Assembly (NCBI GenBank): GCA_052315415.1
Contig: JBLSDH010000011.1
Coordinates: 1-55,277, forward strand
From: Cuniculiplasma sp052315415
GTDB lineage: Archaea > Thermoplasmatota > Thermoplasmata > Thermoplasmatales > Thermoplasmataceae
DNA: 55,277 nt
Direction: 5' to 3'
Shown here: piece by piece, positions 1 through 8,246 of the stretch
How the letters are laid out: each line of letters opens with the position of its first letter
How positions within the stretch are numbered: the stretch's first letter is position 1
Made by a program: the position numbers and the translations under genes
The notes under the pieces: generated by a model
Database searches by the model: none
Seen by the model: only the letters and a program-made list of their open reading frames with translations
What the model was told of the DNA's origin: nothing

Positions 1-1
1 T

Positions 2-244
2 CATGACTATCCTGAATCCATAAGGAGATCAATACATTCTACAAATCTCATAGAACGCATGAACAAGGAGATAAGAAGAAGGATCAAGATCATTGATTCA
101 ATGCCTTCTGAAGAGAGTGCAATGAAGATCATTTATCTGAGGGCAGCAGAGATAAATGATAAATGGTCAATGAGATCATTGAGGGGATATTATAAATGCA
201 TTGATGAGATTAAGGAAATGTTCCAAAGGAGGTATCCTTTATAA
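2..244 (+). CDS. IS256/Mutator-family transposase, C-terminal fragment cut by window edge
   Basis: The frame is open from the first bases and gives about 80 residues ending in TAA at 242-244. It reads H-D-Y-P-E-S-I-R-R-S-I, then the stretch T-N-L-I-E-R-M-N-K-E-I-R-R-R, which is the conserved C-terminal signature of IS256 (Mutator) DDE transposases (consensus YP..IR...YTTN.IE..N..IR). Further on are P-S-E-E-S-A and a basic C-terminus. The stop codon is followed within a few bases by a terminal inverted repeat at 248-270, as expected at an IS right end. The rest of the gene lies outside the window, so its integrity is unknown. Family assignment is confident; the exact IS is not recognised. Confidence 0.85.
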   Translation, partial: HDYPESIRRSIHSTNLIERMNKEIRRRIKIIDSMPSEESAMKIIYLRAAEINDKWSMRSLRGYYKCIDEIKEMFQRRYPL

Positions 245-247
245 ATA

Positions 248-270
248 CACAACATTTGGGACACTATGAT
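248..270 (-). repeat. Right terminal inverted repeat of the IS256-like element
   Basis: The reverse complement of this stretch matches 55121-55143 at 19 of 23 positions, with a shared core TCCCAAAT followed by TTGTG. The two sites are inverted relative to one another and each lies just outside a transposase reading frame (after the stop codon here, before the start codon at 55235), so they are read as the right and left ends of the same type of element. Confidence 0.7.
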
Positions 271-849
271 GAAATTGATAATTTCACAAACTCTTTGTAA
301 ATTTAAGTATATCTCTTATTGAACATTTCTTTTAACTCATATCTGCATTTTAAGTTACCCTTAAACATTATGTGAGAAAATTTCTCATTCAGTTTTGCAA
401 ACCTGAGATACATCTGTTGATCTATTTGTCAGGGCCTTTCATATGGATCAAATATATATGAAATTGTCTTTCCTATACATTTGTACTATTACTTAACTGT
501 CATTTTAACAACTTCTGTACGGTTCTTATCTATTTCTTCCATACTTATTAGTAACTCCCTGGTTGTTCAGGAGAGTTTTAAGTCATGATTCAAGAGATTT
601 GCTTCTATTGATTTGGGAATTTATACATAATTTGTGATGCTATAAGATATGTGTTTATAAAATGGAAGAAATAAATTTTTTTAATTTGAAAGATTTAATA
701 ATATAAAAAGATTTTTTAATATAAATGGAAAAATTTTATCTAATTTCGCTTCACTCTTTTTTACCAAATAAAAAAAATATTTTCACTTTAAAAAATCAAT
801 TAAATATTTTATAAGGAAAAATTTTTAAATTTTTCATTCATGCTACCTT
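271..849. other. Non-coding AT-rich spacer
   Basis: About 580 bases without a convincing reading frame on either strand. The distal part, from about 660, is strongly A/T-rich and contains the promoter of the following surface-protein gene. No RNA gene, tandem repeat or recognisable pseudogene was seen. Confidence 0.6.
808..833 (+). promoter_or_regulatory. Candidate archaeal TATA region upstream of the YVTN surface protein
   Basis: A/T blocks TTTTATAA (about 808) and TTTTTAAATT (about 822-831) lie 20-40 bases before the ATG at 850. The second has the spacing expected for a TATA box of a leaderless or very short-leader archaeal transcript. The surrounding DNA is so A/T-rich that the box cannot be fixed exactly. 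Confidence 0.35.
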
Positions 850-3429
850 ATGGTAAAATCAATAGACTCAAGAAAAATTATCTTGGCTCTCATATTTACA
901 ATTTTTTTGGTAACTGTATTCTTAACGCCTGCATCAGGCTCATCTTATTATAAAGTTACAAACGAAATGGAAAAAGACAATTTTTCAAAGGTACCAAATA
1001 TTCAAAGCACGAATTTAAAAGAATGTGAGAATGTCAATAACACACTAATTCTTTTTAATAACACTCTTTTAAATGGAAATCAAATTAATACTGGAAATGG
1101 TTTAGGGCCATCCGGGATAACATTTGATCAGTTTAACGGTCAAATATATGTAACAAATTGTTTTTCCAAATCAGTTTCAATAATAAATCTTTCAAAAAGG
1201 AGTGTAGTTTCAACCATTACTGTAGGTTCTTCTCCAGACGGAGCAGCTTTTGATTCCTTAAACGGATATATATACGTTACTAACTTCAATTCAAATACAG
1301 TTTCAGTAATAAATAGTTCAACAGATAAACTTGTCTCCACAATTTCTGTTCAGTCAAATCCAAAAGAAGTTTTATTTGATAAATCGAACGGATATATATA
1401 CGTTACAAACTACAATTCAAATACAGTTTCAGTAATAAACGGTTCTACTAACAATATAATTTCAACAATCTCAGTTGGCACTAATCCATATGGAATCGCA
1501 TTAGATTCATTAGATGGCTATATATATGTTACCAATTCATATTCTAATGATGTATCAATTATAAACGACTTTACAAATAAAGTTGTTTCCAACATAACAG
1601 TTGGCAAATCTCCCGAAGGTATAGCCTTTGATCCATTAAATGGTTATATGTATGTATCGAATCTTTGTTCCTGCAATGTCTATGTCATAAACGTCTCAAC
1701 AAATCAAGTTGTTACCCAAATCCCCGTAAATTTTCCAGAAGGAGTGACAGTTGATACATTTAATAATTACATTTACGTAATAAGCTCAGAAGATAATTCC
1801 GTTTGTGTGATTAACGGATCAACAAATACATTGATCTCTAAAATTTCAGTAGGTTTGAATCCTCAACAGGCAGCATTAGATCCGTTTAACGGCTACCTAT
1901 ACGTAACAAATTGCCTTTCCGATAATATTTCAGTAATTAAGGGTTCAACAGACACTGTCATTTCAACAATATCAATAGCTTCAGAGCCAAACGGGGCAGC
2001 ATTTGATCCCTCTAATAAATATATTTATGTTACAAATGAGGCTTCAAATAATGTCTACGTCATTAACAGCTCTACTAAGAGAATCTTCTCAACTATTTCA
2101 GTAGGTTTAGGACCAGAAGGAGTAACATTTGACTCACTTAACGATTACATCTATGTTACAAATGAACTTTCCAACACAGTTTCAGTAATAAATGGTACAA
2201 CTGATAGAGTTGTTTCCACCATAAGAGTTGGGACAAATCCAAAAGGTGTTCTATTTGATCCTTTTAATGGATTTATATATGTAACAAATTATGACTCTAG
2301 TAACGTATCGGTAATAAATGGTAAAACGAACGAGGTCATTTCTACGATCCTTGTGGGATCAGGCCCCTGTAATTCAGCATACGATTCATTGAACCATTAT
2401 GTTTATGTAACCAATTCTAACTCAGAAAATGTTTCTGTTATTAACAGTACAACAAACAGGGTTATTACATCTATCCCTGTGGGATTAAGACCATCGGGAG
2501 TAGCATATGATTCATTAAACAATTGCATATATATAGCAAATGATCTTTCACAAGATGTTTCCTTAATTAATCCAACAGTTAACAAAGTAATATCAAACAT
2601 ATCTGTGGGTTTAAACCCCTATAGTGTACTATTTGATTCAGTGAACGGCTACATATATGTAACAAATTCCAATACCAACAATCTATCGGTCATTAATGGC
2701 TCAACTAACAGGGTTATCTTGACAATTGATGTTGGGAAAGATCCAGAGGGTTTAGCTTTTGTTTCCTCGAATGGAAATATCTATGTTGCCAACTATCTTT
2801 CTGGATCTGTAAGCATCATATCAACATTAAAACAAATGGAGTATTATCCAGTAACATTTGTTGATAAAGGATTAATTTCCGGCACTCCTTGGTTTGTGAA
2901 TCTTTCAAACGGAATGTCTTCAGGAGCTATAACGGGATCATCATATTCATTCTCACTTATCAACGGATCATACTCATTCACAATAGGTACAGTCGATAAG
3001 ATCTATCATGCTAACGGAGGTATATTCACAGTGAATGGTTCTTCAAAATCAATCTCAGTACAGTTCTCACAGGTAACATATACGGTAAAATTCATAGAGT
3101 CTGGCCTGCCTTCTAATACTGAATGGTCTGTAAAACTTAACGGATTGACAGAATCATCAACAACAGACACAATCTTATTCACTGAGCCAAATGGAACATA
3201 TTCGTTCACAGTATCATCTGTTACTGGTTACAATCTAACAATTTCATCTGGAAGCATAACAGTCAATGGAAAAAACACATCTGAATCCATATCATTCAAA
3301 ATAACATCAACAGTAAATAATAAAGAATCGTCAGGGCTATCAGACACAGATTTGTATGCAATAGTAGGCATTATTATTGCAGTTGCACTGATAAGTTCTG
3401 TAATTGTAATCATAAGGAGAAGAAAATAA
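850..3429 (+). CDS. Surface-anchored YVTN beta-propeller protein with 14 repeats
   Basis: 859 residues. A hydrophobic signal peptide covers about residues 9-31 (I-L-A-L-I-F-T-I-F-L). From about residue 95 to 660 there are 14 repeats of about 42-43 residues, each with a Y-I-Y-V-T-N-like core, then S-V-I-N and I-S-T-I-S-V-G. Fourteen blades would fit two seven-bladed propellers. Two Ig-like repeats follow (about 670-745 and 746-825) with the F-x-E-S-G-L-P-x-x-T-x-W motif common in Thermoplasmatales surface and thermopsin-type proteins. A C-terminal membrane helix (about 833-855) ends in R-R-R-K. The outside-facing part carries many N-x-S/T sites. This is probably a cell-surface adhesion or binding protein held by its C-terminal helix. 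Its ligand cannot be inferred. It stands alone in gene-poor DNA next to IS sequences, which suggests a variable accessory gene. Confidence 0.85.
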   Translation: MVKSIDSRKIILALIFTIFLVTVFLTPASGSSYYKVTNEMEKDNFSKVPNIQSTNLKECENVNNTLILFNNTLLNGNQINTGNGLGPSGITFDQFNGQIYVTNCFSKSVSIINLSKRSVVSTITVGSSPDGAAFDSLNGYIYVTNFNSNTVSVINSSTDKLVSTISVQSNPKEVLFDKSNGYIYVTNYNSNTVSVINGSTNNIISTISVGTNPYGIALDSLDGYIYVTNSYSNDVSIINDFTNKVVSNITVGKSPEGIAFDPLNGYMYVSNLCSCNVYVINVSTNQVVTQIPVNFPEGVTVDTFNNYIYVISSEDNSVCVINGSTNTLISKISVGLNPQQAALDPFNGYLYVTNCLSDNISVIKGSTDTVISTISIASEPNGAAFDPSNKYIYVTNEASNNVYVINSSTKRIFSTISVGLGPEGVTFDSLNDYIYVTNELSNTVSVINGTTDRVVSTIRVGTNPKGVLFDPFNGFIYVTNYDSSNVSVINGKTNEVISTILVGSGPCNSAYDSLNHYVYVTNSNSENVSVINSTTNRVITSIPVGLRPSGVAYDSLNNCIYIANDLSQDVSLINPTVNKVISNISVGLNPYSVLFDSVNGYIYVTNSNTNNLSVINGSTNRVILTIDVGKDPEGLAFVSSNGNIYVANYLSGSVSIISTLKQMEYYPVTFVDKGLISGTPWFVNLSNGMSSGAITGSSYSFSLINGSYSFTIGTVDKIYHANGGIFTVNGSSKSISVQFSQVTYTVKFIESGLPSNTEWSVKLNGLTESSTTDTILFTEPNGTYSFTVSSVTGYNLTISSGSITVNGKNTSESISFKITSTVNNKESSGLSDTDLYAIVGIIIAVALISSVIVIIRRRK
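1261..1440 (+). repeat. Near-identical adjacent blade-coding repeats
   Basis: DNA from 1261 recurs from 1387, exactly 126 bases (42 codons) later. The copies share the 20-base block AACGGATATATATACGTTAC, then differ over a few bases, then share CAATTCAAATACAGTTTCAG and TAATAAA. Most other blades have diverged at the DNA level, so this pair points to recent blade duplication or gene conversion inside the propeller. Confidence 0.75.
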
Positions 3430-3843
3430 TCTTTACTTTTTCTTCTTTTAAAAGAATTTGTATAATTTTCAATAAATTATTATAGAATGATATGAAGTTT
3501 TAATCTTTAAATTTATAAATAAATTAAAAAAAGTGGAATATATCAAATGAATTCATAGCAACCAATTCTTAATGAGATTACTTTTGTAATTTAAGGCATA
3601 GTTTAACAACAAGAATCATTAATGAATACCTTCAATTTATTTTTTAAATAATTGGTGAGATTTTACATTATTCACAATAATTATAATAACAGGTTTTCAA
3701 ATTTCAATAATCACTATATTTATGGGATGAGGGGATCAGAATAGAAACATCAGTCAATGTAGAGTTTACCATTCATATTGACTAAATTATGTTTTCAATT
3801 ATCGCTCAATTTATAAAATCATTTCAAATTAAAATGATTTTAA

Positions 3844-3925
3844 AGATATGATCCTGAATTTTTTATAAGAATAAAGGAAATCAATATATCAACAATGGAT
3901 AGATTTTTTGAAACTTAAAAACACT
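3844..3925 (+). repeat. Degenerate copy of the IS256-like element's left end
   Basis: About 80 bases align with 55119-55200 at the right edge of the window with only one or two single-base gaps. Shared blocks are AAAGATA, AATTTT, TAAGAA, ATCAACAATGGATA and GAAAC followed by TAAAA. The match starts at the terminal repeat and extends into the IS leader, so it looks like a decayed relic of a third copy of the element. No transposase frame follows in the + direction. Confidence 0.6.
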
Positions 3926-3949
3926 AAAATGATGTTAGGGTGTTGTTGT

Positions 3950-4380
3950 TCAATTCTTTACAACAGCTGAATTATTTATTCCATATCTTATTGACTCCAA
4001 TCTGCCTTCATTTTTTCTCTTCTTTGACTTTCCCTGTTTGATTATATCTGGCATTCCTGATCCGGCTGCACATAAAAGATTGAATGTTTTCTTTACATGT
4101 TCATTCCATTGTATTATCGGTTCTTTTCCGTGGATATATACAAGATAATGAAAGATGTTAATATTTCTCCATCCACTTTCTTCATTATACTGACATAGTA
4201 TAAATCACAAAATTTATACATACAGTACATGTGAATTTTGATCATCCTGGAGAATCCATGAGGATATCAAGCATCTTTCTCTGATGATCAAACCATATTT
4301 CCTTAATAATACAACTAAACTCAGTATCAAGAAGTTTCCTGAAAACTTTCCCGGATTTCACATAATGAAAATAAATGAGT
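3950..4380 (-). pseudogene. Broken reading frame, transposase-like remnant
   Basis: Reading the minus strand from about 4380 gives a coding-looking segment of about 45 residues (including F-R-K-L-L-D-T-E-F-S-C and E-I-W-F-D-H-Q-R-K-M) that stops at 4244. A second segment of about 83 residues in another frame runs from about 4200 to a TGA at 3950-3952 and includes Y-N-E-E-S-G-W-R-N-I, W-N-E-H-V-K-K-T-F and a basic G-K-S-K-K-R-K stretch. Two joined segments with a frame change, basic composition and IS-like surroundings suggest a decayed transposase or similar mobile gene. No family could be recognised, and part of this DNA also weakly resembles the IS256 C-terminus on the + strand. Confidence 0.35.
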
Positions 4381-5208
4381 GTTAATGGTTACCCAAAAAG
4401 ACCTCAATAGATCCATCTTTATAAATATTAACCAACAATGCTTAACTCCAAATTGAATAAAATAAGAGATCTAATTAAGATTTTTCTCTAATTATTTCTA
4501 TTCTCCATGGAGATTTTTTATTGTCTAGCATATTCTTAAAATTTCATTAAAGTGCTGAGTTTAAAAGAATTTCCAAGTGTATGGTCAATATTTTAATTTA
4601 AATCCATAATATTGCATATTTTTTTCTTAACCTAGTAAAACAGGAACTAAATTTTTCTGAATTGCTGAATTTATGGTTGTAGGTAATATCTCAGCAACGG
4701 TTATAACTGCATCTTAATTTTTAACTATAATATTTTCAAATAAATTGAAGTTTATGATTACAAAGGAATTTAATTTTCAGAAAAACCAAAATTATATTGT
4801 ATAGATTATTCCTTCTCAAACTACGAGAATAATCACATTACTACATTGCAATATTATTTCAGTGTAACGAAGTGTAATAATTAAATGACCACATAAATTT
4901 GAATATTTTTAGAACCAGTTTCCCTAAAAATCGTATAACTATTATTATACGGCATTTTTGTAAACAGCTTAACCCTATAGAATATAACATGCTCTATGTT
5001 AATATGATTCCTAACTAATGTTTATTATAGATGACTAATTTATAAATCGCTCATCAAACGAAAAAATATTTTTAATGATTCTGTCCCTCATTTTGTATAC
5101 TTTAGTATTATTTCAATGATTGAATTGTATTACTAGTTGTTTTACAATTTATATTATCTTATTGTTTTTCTATAGGTTTTATTATTTGTATTATTAAAAA
5201 TAAAAATA

Positions 5209-5217
5209 TTTATAATA
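5209..5217 (+). promoter_or_regulatory. TATA box of the toxin-antitoxin operon
   Basis: TTTATAATA is centred about 25 bases before the ATG at 5238, the standard distance for a leaderless archaeal transcript, which would then begin at or next to the start codon. Confidence 0.5.
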
Positions 5218-5223
5218 TAATTT

Positions 5224-5242
5224 GTTATACTATTAGTATGAC
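5224..5242. promoter_or_regulatory. Palindromic operator overlapping the antitoxin start codon
   Basis: GTTATACTATTAGTATGAC is a 19-base inverted repeat: two 9-base arms around a central T with one mismatched pair. It begins 7 bases after the TATA box and includes the ATG at 5238. Ribbon-helix-helix antitoxins usually bind such palindromes in their own promoters, so autorepression by the first gene product is the likely role. The palindrome is seen directly; binding is inferred. Confidence 0.55.
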
Positions 5243-5423
5243 AAAAATGATATGCATAAGAGTAGATGATGAATTATATGAATCCCTTATAAAATCAACA
5301 GATTCCATTTCAGAATTCTGCAGAAATGCTATCCAGGATCAAATTAAAAAATTGAGCCGGGAAAAGAAGGTTGAGGCTGTTCTGGAGGATGCATCTTCTG
5401 TTAAAAATATTATAAAAATTTAG
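5238..5423 (+). CDS. Ribbon-helix-helix antitoxin (VapB-like)
   Basis: 61 residues. The N-terminus (M-I-C-I-R-V-D-D-E-L-Y-E-S-L) is the beta-strand and first helix of a ribbon-helix-helix DNA-binding domain, and S-I-S-E-F-C-R-N-A-I-Q is the second helix. The C-terminal 25 residues are charged and would be the toxin-binding tail. It is followed after 11 bases by a PIN-domain gene in the same direction, the standard antitoxin-toxin order. A palindrome covers its start codon and fits autoregulation. Pair assignment rests on fold, size and gene order. Confidence 0.75.
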   Translation: MTKMICIRVDDELYESLIKSTDSISEFCRNAIQDQIKKLSREKKVEAVLEDASSVKNIIKI

Positions 5424-5434
5424 GGGAAATATAC

Positions 5435-5845
5435 ATGAGATATTTATTTGATCCCTGGACGCTTCTTAAAGTTCTAATGAACAAAAGTGAAATGATCGAA
5501 AGTTACACAGAAGATTTTGTTATTCCAGAAAATTACTCTGTTGAAATTTCATCAATTATCTCAAATCTTTCGGCAGGAGTTGAAGATATAAGGGATAAAG
5601 AGAAACTTCTATCATTCTATGTAAAGCTTTTATCTTTCCTGGAAGAATACGATGAAATTAAATTGAACAAAGAACTTAAAGAAACTGCTCTGAATTTAGC
5701 CGTAACCTATTCAGCAAAATTTTATGATGCAGTATTGTGTGTTTTCTGTAGAGAAAACGGATGCACACTAATCACCATCAGAGAAGATCTTGAAAAACTT
5801 GCAAAAATTATATCTGTAAAAGTTTCAAGAATAACAATGGAATGA
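5435..5845 (+). CDS. vapC: PIN-domain ribonuclease toxin (VapC-like)
   Basis: 136 residues, the usual size of a single PIN domain. The expected acidic active-site set can be traced: D6 (Y-L-F-D-P), E37, D98 (K-F-Y-D-A-V) and D118 (T-I-R-E-D-L). PIN toxins of this kind cut RNA, often initiator tRNA or rRNA, with Mg or Mn. The middle region is less typical and D6 is followed by P-W in place of the usual T/S-N/S, so it is a divergent member. It forms an operon with the ribbon-helix-helix gene 11 bases upstream. Ten-odd bases before ATG, GGGGAAA gives a ribosome-binding site. It lies between IS relics and a tRNA gene. Confidence 0.7.
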   Translation: MRYLFDPWTLLKVLMNKSEMIESYTEDFVIPENYSVEISSIISNLSAGVEDIRDKEKLLSFYVKLLSFLEEYDEIKLNKELKETALNLAVTYSAKFYDAVLCVFCRENGCTLITIREDLEKLAKIISVKVSRITME

Positions 5846-5973
5846 GAAAAATTTCTGAGATATACATCAATTTTTTATCACACTGTAATTTTGAGCCACA
5901 AAAAATAATTTGCATATTCAGATAATGTAAACACATTTTATATACAATTTAAATGCAATGTTCTGACGCCCCA

Positions 5974-6047
5974 CGCCCAAGCCGGGATTTGAACCCGGAT
6001 CTAAGGCTCCGCAGGCCTTCAGGATATCCAAATTACCCCACTTGGGC
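5974..6047 (-). tRNA. tRNA-Arg (anticodon GCG)
   Basis: On the minus strand the sequence folds as a complete cloverleaf. The acceptor arms are GCCCAAG and CTTGGGC, the D-arm has GGGT paired with ATCC, the anticodon stem is AAGGC/GCCTT around loop CTGCGGA (anticodon GCG), and the T-arm is CCGGG-TTCAAAT-CCCGG. There is no intron and CCA is not encoded (TGG follows the discriminator G). It would read CGC and CGT codons. Confidence 0.93.
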
Positions 6048-6078
6048 ATTTCAGTATAGATGATCATTATAAAATCTA

Positions 6079-6417
6079 TTACTGTTTATGAAACATTAAT
6101 CTGTTTAGCAATCTAAATAAATTTTCAATTAAGAAATTTCTCCTTTTCAATGCAATGATGGAGTACAATCTATCTCCCAATCCAATTTTTTTCAGGTATA
6201 ACATGTATGGCATTAGAAATTTTGTAAACTCATAACTGGAAATTAGACTGAGAACAGCATCATATCCAGATAAAATTGAATCATCTTGCTGAATATATAT
6301 TGAATCTTTTGGAATATGAGGATTAACTGACATGGGCAGATACTCATGCGATGATTTTGAATCCAAATTTTTTATAAATTTACACATTTCACAGTGATCA
6401 TCATAGTATACTTTCAT
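6079..6417 (-). CDS. DCC-family (DUF393) thiol-disulfide oxidoreductase-like protein
   Basis: 112 residues. The N-terminus reads V-Y-Y-D-D-H-C-E-M-C-K-F, matching the D-x-x-C-x-x-C signature of the DCC family, a small thioredoxin-like group of largely unknown physiological role. C9 and C12 would be the redox pair. L-S-G-Y-D-A-V-L-S-L-I corresponds to the usual family G-x-x-A segment. The C-terminal third is basic and hydrophobic and may touch the membrane. It is a monocistronic minus-strand gene beginning about 30 bases downstream of the tRNA-Arg gene on the same strand. Confidence 0.75.
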   Translation of the reverse strand: MKVYYDDHCEMCKFIKNLDSKSSHEYLPMSVNPHIPKDSIYIQQDDSILSGYDAVLSLISSYEFTKFLMPYMLYLKKIGLGDRLYSIIALKRRNFLIENLFRLLNRLMFHKQ

Positions 6418-6496
6418 ATTTCCATTCTTTGTACTAAATATTAAAATGACTATTTCAATTTAATAGTATTTAAATAAAAAAACTCACTCAAGTTAA

Positions 6497-6664
6497 GTGG
6501 AGAATTTAGATTTTCAAAAAATTGATGAAAATATAATCAAATATATGAGAGAAAATAGGGAAAAGACAATTGAATTTTACACCCCCGAACAAATTGAAAA
6601 TTACAGGATCAGATACAGAAAATTTTTTGAAGCAAGAAATTGCAAAAACATTTTTCTTGGATAG
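6497..6664 (+). CDS. Small hypothetical protein upstream of prolyl oligopeptidase
   Basis: A GTG-started frame of 55 codons, rich in charged residues (E-N-R-E-K-T-I-E-F-Y-T-P-E-Q, then Y-R-I-R-Y-R-K), ending in TAG 18 bases before the next start codon. A shorter version would begin at the in-frame ATG at 6545. The amino-acid composition looks coding and the spacing suggests co-transcription with the peptidase gene. No family is recognised, and it could instead be the remnant of a longer gene. Confidence 0.4.
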   Translation: MENLDFQKIDENIIKYMRENREKTIEFYTPEQIENYRIRYRKFFEARNCKNIFLG

Positions 6665-6682
6665 AAAGAGGAACTGTACATC

Positions 6683-8242
6683 ATGACAGAGAAGGGGATG
6701 GACTTTGTTTTGAAAGGTAAAAAGCTGATATATAAAACGGAGAATGTAATAATTTGGGCAAAAATTGATGATGATTCCGGTTTAATTCTGATATTTGAAT
6801 CCTCATGGTCAGATTATGGAACCCTGAGGGTAATGAATGAAGATAAAATCATTATGATAAAAAATGGATGGATAACAGATGCATTTTTAAAAGATAATGA
6901 ACTCATTTATGTTGAAATAATCGCTCCTGAAAACACCAAGGATATAAAAGCTGGATCATATATTTTTCTAAATAACGAGATAATATTTGGAAAAACCCTC
7001 AGTCCTGAGTGGGGAATTGAAGTGAGAAAGAATGAGGGGGATCTTTACATTTTATGCAGTAATGGTGTTAGGTCTTCCCTGTACCTTGCGAAAATGGATA
7101 AACCTACTGAAGTTTTTCATGTAAAGGATTTCGAAAAACAGAGGACAATGATCGGTTTCAGGAACAACACTCCAGTATTTCTAATTGAGGAGGGAAACGG
7201 AATAATAGAATGGGAATCAACCAGAATAGTGTTGGATTTTCCAGTAACTGATGCTGTGAAGGTGAATGGAGGATTTCTCATATCATATCTGTCTGATGCA
7301 AAGTCAATTATTGAGGTGATTGATGAAACAGGGAAATCTATCTGTAAAATGGAAAACGATGAAAAATTCGGACTTTTGAAATTGAGTTCAAACGGCATTG
7401 AATCACTGATACTTATCTCATCCTTTGACACACCATTTTCCATTTTAAAATATTCTGATTGCAAATTCATCAGTATTGATAAACAGAAGTACGGGAATGT
7501 TAGGTGTGATGAAGGATTTTTTGATTATGAAAATATGAAAATACACTATTTTCATATGAATGCAGGATCAAAAAATGCACTTGTTTATGGATATGGAGGA
7601 TTTAACATATCCATCGAACCATTTTTCAGCCCATTTTTCTATTCACTTTACAATGAGGGTGTAGACATATTCATAGTGAACCTTCCAGGTGGAGGGGAAT
7701 ATGGTGAAAAATGGCATGAGCTTGAAATGAGGGAAAATAAGAAGAACGTTTATGGGGCGTTCCGTGAGATCCTCAGAATACTGAAAAATAGAGGTTACAA
7801 AACAATCTGCTATGGAGTTAGCAATGGAGGTCTTCTCTCTTCATATACACTTGTAACAAGCCCTGAATTATTGAGCGGTGCCATAATTGGAAATCCTGTT
7901 ACAGACCTTTTAAATTTTCATCAGTTCTTAGCGGGAAATTTCTGGAAGTATGAATATGGTGATCCAGAAAATCCAGAGGATGCAAAATTTTTAAAAAAAT
8001 ATTCCACAATCCACAATATTGAGGATAAAAAATACCCTCCATCCCTTACTTATACGGGAGAAAATGATGATAGGGTGCATCCGTATCATGCTCTGCAATT
8101 TTTCCAAAATATGAAAAAGTTCAAACCTGAAACATTTCTTTACGTTACAAAGGGAGGGCATATTGGACCTGATAATTATGAAACAGAGTTACTTTATTCA
8201 GTGCTTATGTGTTTCTGTGAATACATATTTAAAAAATCTTAA
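6683..8242 (+). CDS. Prolyl oligopeptidase family serine peptidase (S9)
   Basis: 519 residues, cytosolic, without a signal peptide. The C-terminal alpha/beta-hydrolase domain (about 285-519) has the whole S9 catalytic set: Y-G-V-S-N-G-G with nucleophile S380, E-N-D-D-R-V-H-P with D462 or D463, and G-G-H-I-G with H493. Y-G-Y-G-G-F is the usual oxyanion-side motif. The N-terminal 280 residues are beta-rich and would form the propeller that gates the active site, but they are shorter than in classic prolyl oligopeptidases (about 700 residues). It probably degrades short peptides, fitting the peptide-based growth of Thermoplasmatales and the aminopeptidase encoded at 23770-26145. Exact cleavage preference is not readable. 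Confidence 0.85.
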   Translation: MTEKGMDFVLKGKKLIYKTENVIIWAKIDDDSGLILIFESSWSDYGTLRVMNEDKIIMIKNGWITDAFLKDNELIYVEIIAPENTKDIKAGSYIFLNNEIIFGKTLSPEWGIEVRKNEGDLYILCSNGVRSSLYLAKMDKPTEVFHVKDFEKQRTMIGFRNNTPVFLIEEGNGIIEWESTRIVLDFPVTDAVKVNGGFLISYLSDAKSIIEVIDETGKSICKMENDEKFGLLKLSSNGIESLILISSFDTPFSILKYSDCKFISIDKQKYGNVRCDEGFFDYENMKIHYFHMNAGSKNALVYGYGGFNISIEPFFSPFFYSLYNEGVDIFIVNLPGGGEYGEKWHELEMRENKKNVYGAFREILRILKNRGYKTICYGVSNGGLLSSYTLVTSPELLSGAIIGNPVTDLLNFHQFLAGNFWKYEYGDPENPEDAKFLKKYSTIHNIEDKKYPPSLTYTGENDDRVHPYHALQFFQNMKKFKPETFLYVTKGGHIGPDNYETELLYSVLMCFCEYIFKKS

Positions 8243-8246
8243 TTTT

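Larger units (their letters stand above)
3430..5237. other. 1.8-kb gene-poor region with decayed mobile-element DNA
   Basis: No intact gene of useful length on either strand. It holds a degenerate IS left end (3844-3925) and a broken reading frame on the minus strand (3950-4380), both listed separately. From about 4440 to 5190 it is A/T-rich with scattered stops in all frames. The last 50 bases contain the promoter of the toxin-antitoxin pair. Confidence 0.6.

Noticed and set aside
3951..4168. A 72-codon open stretch on the + strand opposite the broken minus-strand frame
   Set aside because: Composition (F, P, C-rich, few charged residues) looks like the complement of a coding strand, and it lacks a start codon or known motif.
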